NCBI GenBank assembly: GCA_029262005.1
Contig: JAJDAG010000088.1
Span: 1-64,000 of the forward strand
Reading direction: 5' to 3'
DNA from: Candidatus Zhuqueibacterota bacterium
GTDB taxonomy: Bacteria > Zhuqueibacterota > Zhuqueibacteria > Oceanimicrobiales > Oceanimicrobiaceae
DNA: 64,000 bases
A program made the translations under genes and the position numbers. A model generated the notes under the pieces. That model was given only the letters and a program-made list of their open reading frames with translations. It did not search any database and had not been told where the DNA came from. Positions 61,356-64,000 of the stretch are shown here, piece by piece (position 1 is the stretch's first letter; the number at the start of each line of letters is the position of its first letter).

Positions 61356-63614
61356 ATGAAAAGAATTACCCTAGTATTGTTCATCGTTTTGATGGCTTTT
61401 TCGCTTGCTTCAGCGGAAGGCGAACGCGGTTGGGTTCGCGATGCGGTTAAGTTTGACCGCTCAAAGCCTTTGCGCAAACTGGCTAAGAGAGTCAAAAAAT
61501 CCAGACGCACCAGACCTCGTGAGATGAAAAACAATCTCAAAAGCCAAGCAGAAAGAGGCAGAAAGAAAGGCAGTAAGGCAGTCGATCAAGCTTGGCAAAG
61601 CGAGCAAGCAAGCAAGCCGGCAGGCCCTGTTATCTCGAGTTGGACCGGCTTAAGAAATGCAGACAATGCCGGTCGAGTTGCACCACCGGATCCGAATATG
61701 GATGTCGGCCCAAACCACGTGGTTCAGGCTGTCAACCTTGTTTATGGAATCTGGGACAAATCCGGTAATGTACTTCTGGCTCCAACCGCAACCAACGCTT
61801 TGTGGAGTGGTTTTGGTGGTCAGTGTGAGTTCTCCAATGATGGCGATCCAATCGTCAACTATGATCCGCTTGCTGACCGTTGGGTTTTGAGTCAGTTCGT
61901 GTTTTCAGCAAGCCAGTGTATTGCTGTTTCAACTGGTCCGGATCCGCTCGGCAGCTATTACCGTTATGAATTTGCCACTCCTGGCAATGATTACCCGAAA
62001 ATGGGTGTTTGGAATGACTCATACACAGCTACCATTCGTAATTTTAGCGGTGCTTTTAATATGGATGCAGTTGTATTCGAGCGTGCTAAAATGCTTACAG
62101 GCGCTTCAGCAAAAATGGTCGTTAAGAATATGTCTTCGCTTCTGCCGGGCATTGACGGCTTCCTGTCAGTTGACGTAGACGGTCCTGCACCAAAAGCCGG
62201 TACCCAGCCTCTTTTTGCTGGAGCCGATGGCGCTAATGATCGTTTGGCATTGTTTCAAATGCATATGGATTGGCCTAATACCGCCAATATGCACCTGGAT
62301 GGCCCCAATTTTATCTCGGTCAGTCCAATTGACGGCTCTATGAGTCGTTCCGGACAGCCTGGCACAACCACTCAAATCGACGTGCACACATTTGCCACGA
62401 TGTTTCGTCTCGCTTACCGTAATATGGGCACGCATGAAACACTTGTGATATGCCATACTGTTGACGTGAACAATTTTAACAACCATGCTGGTTTTCGTTG
62501 GTATGAATTAAGAGATACTGGCAGTGGTTGGGCTCTTTTCCAGGAAGGCACTTATGCGCCGGATAATGACAACCGCTTCATGGGTAGTGTAGCCATGAAT
62601 GCTGCCGGTGATATTATGGGCGGGTACTCAGTTGCAAGTAAGGGTACTTTTCCATCTATTCGTTATGCCGGCCGGAATGCAAGCGATCCATTGGGTCAAT
62701 TTACAATTCAGGAAGGTTACCTTACTAACGGTACAGCTTCACAGACCGGTACTTCCAGGTGGGGAGATTACAGCTCTATCTTGGTTGATCCCTCAGATGA
62801 CATGACTTTTTGGTACACAACTGAGTATTCTACTGGTTCTTGGGATTGGGAAACAACAATTGGTTCCTTCTCTGCTGGCCAACCTGATCTTGGGTTTACT
62901 TGTACGGCCGATAATCCCCCTGCGATTATTCCTACCACAGGCGGTTCTTTCGACTACACAATGACCTTGACGAACAACACCGGCACAGCAACAACTGCTG
63001 ATGTCTGGGCTTATGCTCAACGCGATGGCAGTGGCAAAACCGATCCGCTTTTCCAGCAGATGAATGTAAATGTCGGTGCGAATTCAACAACAACTCTTAA
63101 TCTTACGTTGAATCTGAACCGGCTTGTCGATCCGGATAACTTTTCTTACATGTGCCGTGCGGGTGACTTCTTTCAAGCCCCAGTTGCCGGTGATGCATTT
63201 CCTTTCTCAATTGTTGTGCCACCAAGTGCTTCACGAGAAGGCGTTCTTGCTAAAGGTGCTCCGATTGACCAGGCCTTTGATTCTGTCCTGAGAAGCCAAT
63301 CAAACAGTGGCAGTAGCTCCGATGGTATCGTGCCTGAAGGAATTACTCTTGAGGACAACTATCCTAACCCATTTAACCCGACAACCAAGATTAATTACTC
63401 TGTCAAAGAGGCTTCTAAAGTAACGCTGAAAATTTTCAACACACTCGGCCAGGAAGTAAAAACTTTGGTTAGCGGCTATCAGCAGGCAGGTTCTCAAACT
63501 GTTGTTTGGGATGCAACAAACAGTGCTGGTCAGGCTGTTTCTGCTGGTGTTTATGTTTACAAGTTAGAAGCAAATGGCGTTGTCTTGACCAAGAAAATGT
63601 CATTCGTGAAGTAA
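61356..63614 (+). CDS. Large secreted protein with type IX-like C-terminal domain
   Basis: This is a secreted protein of about 752 residues. The ATG at 61356 has a perfect GGAGG 5 bp upstream. A signal peptide (about 1-20, ending ASA) is followed by a strongly basic Lys/Arg-rich stretch near 38-75. Residues about 90-510 look like a beta-propeller or similar beta fold (PPDPNMDVGPNHVVQA, GPDPLGSYYRYEF, WGDYSSILVDP). An Ig-like domain follows near 515-620. The tail starts LEDNYPNPFNPTTKI and is the FlgD-like/type IX sorting-type domain. It is likely exported to the surface. It is the best single clue to an FCB-group host. The function is unknown. Confidence 0.8.
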   Translation: MKRITLVLFIVLMAFSLASAEGERGWVRDAVKFDRSKPLRKLAKRVKKSRRTRPREMKNNLKSQAERGRKKGSKAVDQAWQSEQASKPAGPVISSWTGLRNADNAGRVAPPDPNMDVGPNHVVQAVNLVYGIWDKSGNVLLAPTATNALWSGFGGQCEFSNDGDPIVNYDPLADRWVLSQFVFSASQCIAVSTGPDPLGSYYRYEFATPGNDYPKMGVWNDSYTATIRNFSGAFNMDAVVFERAKMLTGASAKMVVKNMSSLLPGIDGFLSVDVDGPAPKAGTQPLFAGADGANDRLALFQMHMDWPNTANMHLDGPNFISVSPIDGSMSRSGQPGTTTQIDVHTFATMFRLAYRNMGTHETLVICHTVDVNNFNNHAGFRWYELRDTGSGWALFQEGTYAPDNDNRFMGSVAMNAAGDIMGGYSVASKGTFPSIRYAGRNASDPLGQFTIQEGYLTNGTASQTGTSRWGDYSSILVDPSDDMTFWYTTEYSTGSWDWETTIGSFSAGQPDLGFTCTADNPPAIIPTTGGSFDYTMTLTNNTGTATTADVWAYAQRDGSGKTDPLFQQMNVNVGANSTTTLNLTLNLNRLVDPDNFSYMCRAGDFFQAPVAGDAFPFSIVVPPSASREGVLAKGAPIDQAFDSVLRSQSNSGSSSDGIVPEGITLEDNYPNPFNPTTKINYSVKEASKVTLKIFNTLGQEVKTLVSGYQQAGSQTVVWDATNSAGQAVSAGVYVYKLEANGVVLTKKMSFVK

Positions 63615-63633
63615 GTTTACAAGCGTCAAACCT

Positions 63634-63668
63634 GGTGGGTGCTGCATTTTGCAGCGCCCACCATTATT
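63634..63668 (+). terminator. Rho-independent terminator
   Basis: A 12 bp stem pairs 63634-63645 with 63651-63662, including one G-U pair, around a 5-base ATTTT loop. It is followed by ATTATTT. It lies 20 bases after the stop of the secreted-protein gene. Confidence 0.8.
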
Positions 63669-63701
63669 TAGCATGATATGTATAAAGGAGTTTTTTCAGT
63701 G

Positions 63702-64000
63702 ATGGCTTTTATAACAAAACAGAAATTAGTAAGCCTTGTGGTTTGTGCGCTCTTGCTTGTCGCCTTCATTGCGCCCGGGTGTAAAGTGGATTCGGAAAAA
63801 AAATCGGATCCAAAGGCTGTTGAATTGGCTAACGCCGTAATTGATGCCAGTGGCGGGTTGGAAAATTGGCAGAACACGCGCTATGTCTCCTGGCGTCACC
63901 ATACCAAGCGACTTCATGTTTGGGACAAACTGACCGGGGATATTCGAGTCGAAACGCGGGGTACCATTGTTTTGATGAATCTTAATACAAAAAAAGGCCG
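63702..64000 (+). CDS. Putative lipoprotein, 3'-truncated by window end
   Basis: The open frame runs to the window edge. A signal sequence (MAFITKQKLVSLVVCALLLVAFIAPGCK) ends in a Cys that fits a weak lipobox (APGC), so the mature protein is probably lipid-anchored. The segment AVELANAVIDASGGLENWQNTRYVSWRHH resembles the start of small periplasmic lipoproteins with a LolA-like fold found in FCB genomes; that comparison is tentative. AGGAG lies about 11 bp upstream of the ATG, and a GTG immediately before the ATG is an alternative start. A terminator separates it from the gene before. Confidence 0.75.
   Translation, partial: MAFITKQKLVSLVVCALLLVAFIAPGCKVDSEKKSDPKAVELANAVIDASGGLENWQNTRYVSWRHHTKRLHVWDKLTGDIRVETRGTIVLMNLNTKKG

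Noticed and set aside
1-64000. CRISPR arrays, tRNA/rRNA genes, insertion sequences, integrases
   Set aside because: I looked for regular short repeats, RNA-like conserved cores and transposase motifs and saw none I could support.

Overview
The window is a biosynthetic and envelope-polysaccharide island in which every convincing gene is on the + strand. It appears to come from an uncultured or little-studied bacterium of the FCB superphylum, such as Calditrichota, KSB1 or a relative. The evidence is that two secreted proteins (52690-54246 and 61356-63614) end in a FlgD-like/type IX secretion-type C-terminal domain with the NYPNPFNP motif, typical of those phyla. Several genes also resemble the exosortase-A-associated exopolysaccharide toolkit. 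Base composition is close to balanced, except for one AT-rich gene at 49138.

Region 1 (1-5.7 kb) is the upstream flank. It holds a 5'-truncated sulfatase-fold protein, two paralogous GT-C-type membrane glycosyltransferases and a sulfotransferase.

Region 2 (5.7-47.5 kb) is a mixed NRPS/PKS cluster. It contains a free-standing condensation domain (5711), a PLP aminotransferase (7582) and an MppJ-like 2-oxo-acid C-methyltransferase (8636). The assembly-line genes are 9744 (C*-A-T-E), 14341 (C-A-T), 17588 (KS-AT-KR-T-E), 24936 (C-A-T), 28291 (C-A-T), 31662 (C-A-T-C-A-T) and 44001 (A-T-TE). Tailoring and support genes are a second sulfotransferase (23675), a MOP-family flippase (38194), two alpha/beta hydrolases (39752, 40570), a type II thioesterase (41461), a histidine/aromatic ammonia-lyase homologue (42295) and an Sfp-type phosphopantetheinyl transferase (46729). 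A second sulfatase-fold protein (47493) closes the cluster.

Reading the adenylation pockets by eye and assuming collinearity, the product would begin with a D-configured, probably aromatic residue that may be beta-methylated. A Val extended by one reduced C2 unit follows (a statine-like gamma-amino-beta-hydroxy acid), then a basic residue, three successive glycines and possibly one more residue from the A-T-TE protein. These substrate calls are inference and need a proper pocket search.

Region 3 (49.1-61 kb) starts with an AT-rich DinB/YfiT-like gene that looks acquired. It continues with an exopolysaccharide block: an O-antigen-ligase-like polymerase, two paralogous secreted right-handed beta-helix proteins, a GT2, two GT4-type glycosyltransferases, a NodB-type deacetylase and a GH20-like secreted protein. 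Region 4 (61.3-64 kb) has a large secreted protein with a type IX-like tail, followed by a lipoprotein cut by the window end.

Many genes abut or overlap (9744/14341, 28291/31662, 40570/41461, 44001/46729, 54352/55356, 56533/57360/58616), so long co-transcribed units are likely. I saw no rRNA, tRNA, CRISPR array, transposase, dedicated regulator or ABC exporter. The only candidate exporter in the cluster is the MOP flippase. The most unusual features are the PKS module carrying an NRPS-type T-E tail with an altered E motif, the MppJ-like methyltransferase paired with an aminotransferase, the A-T-TE protein lacking a C domain while a lone C domain sits at the other end of the cluster, and the flanking sulfatase-fold enzymes with Thr at the formylglycine position.
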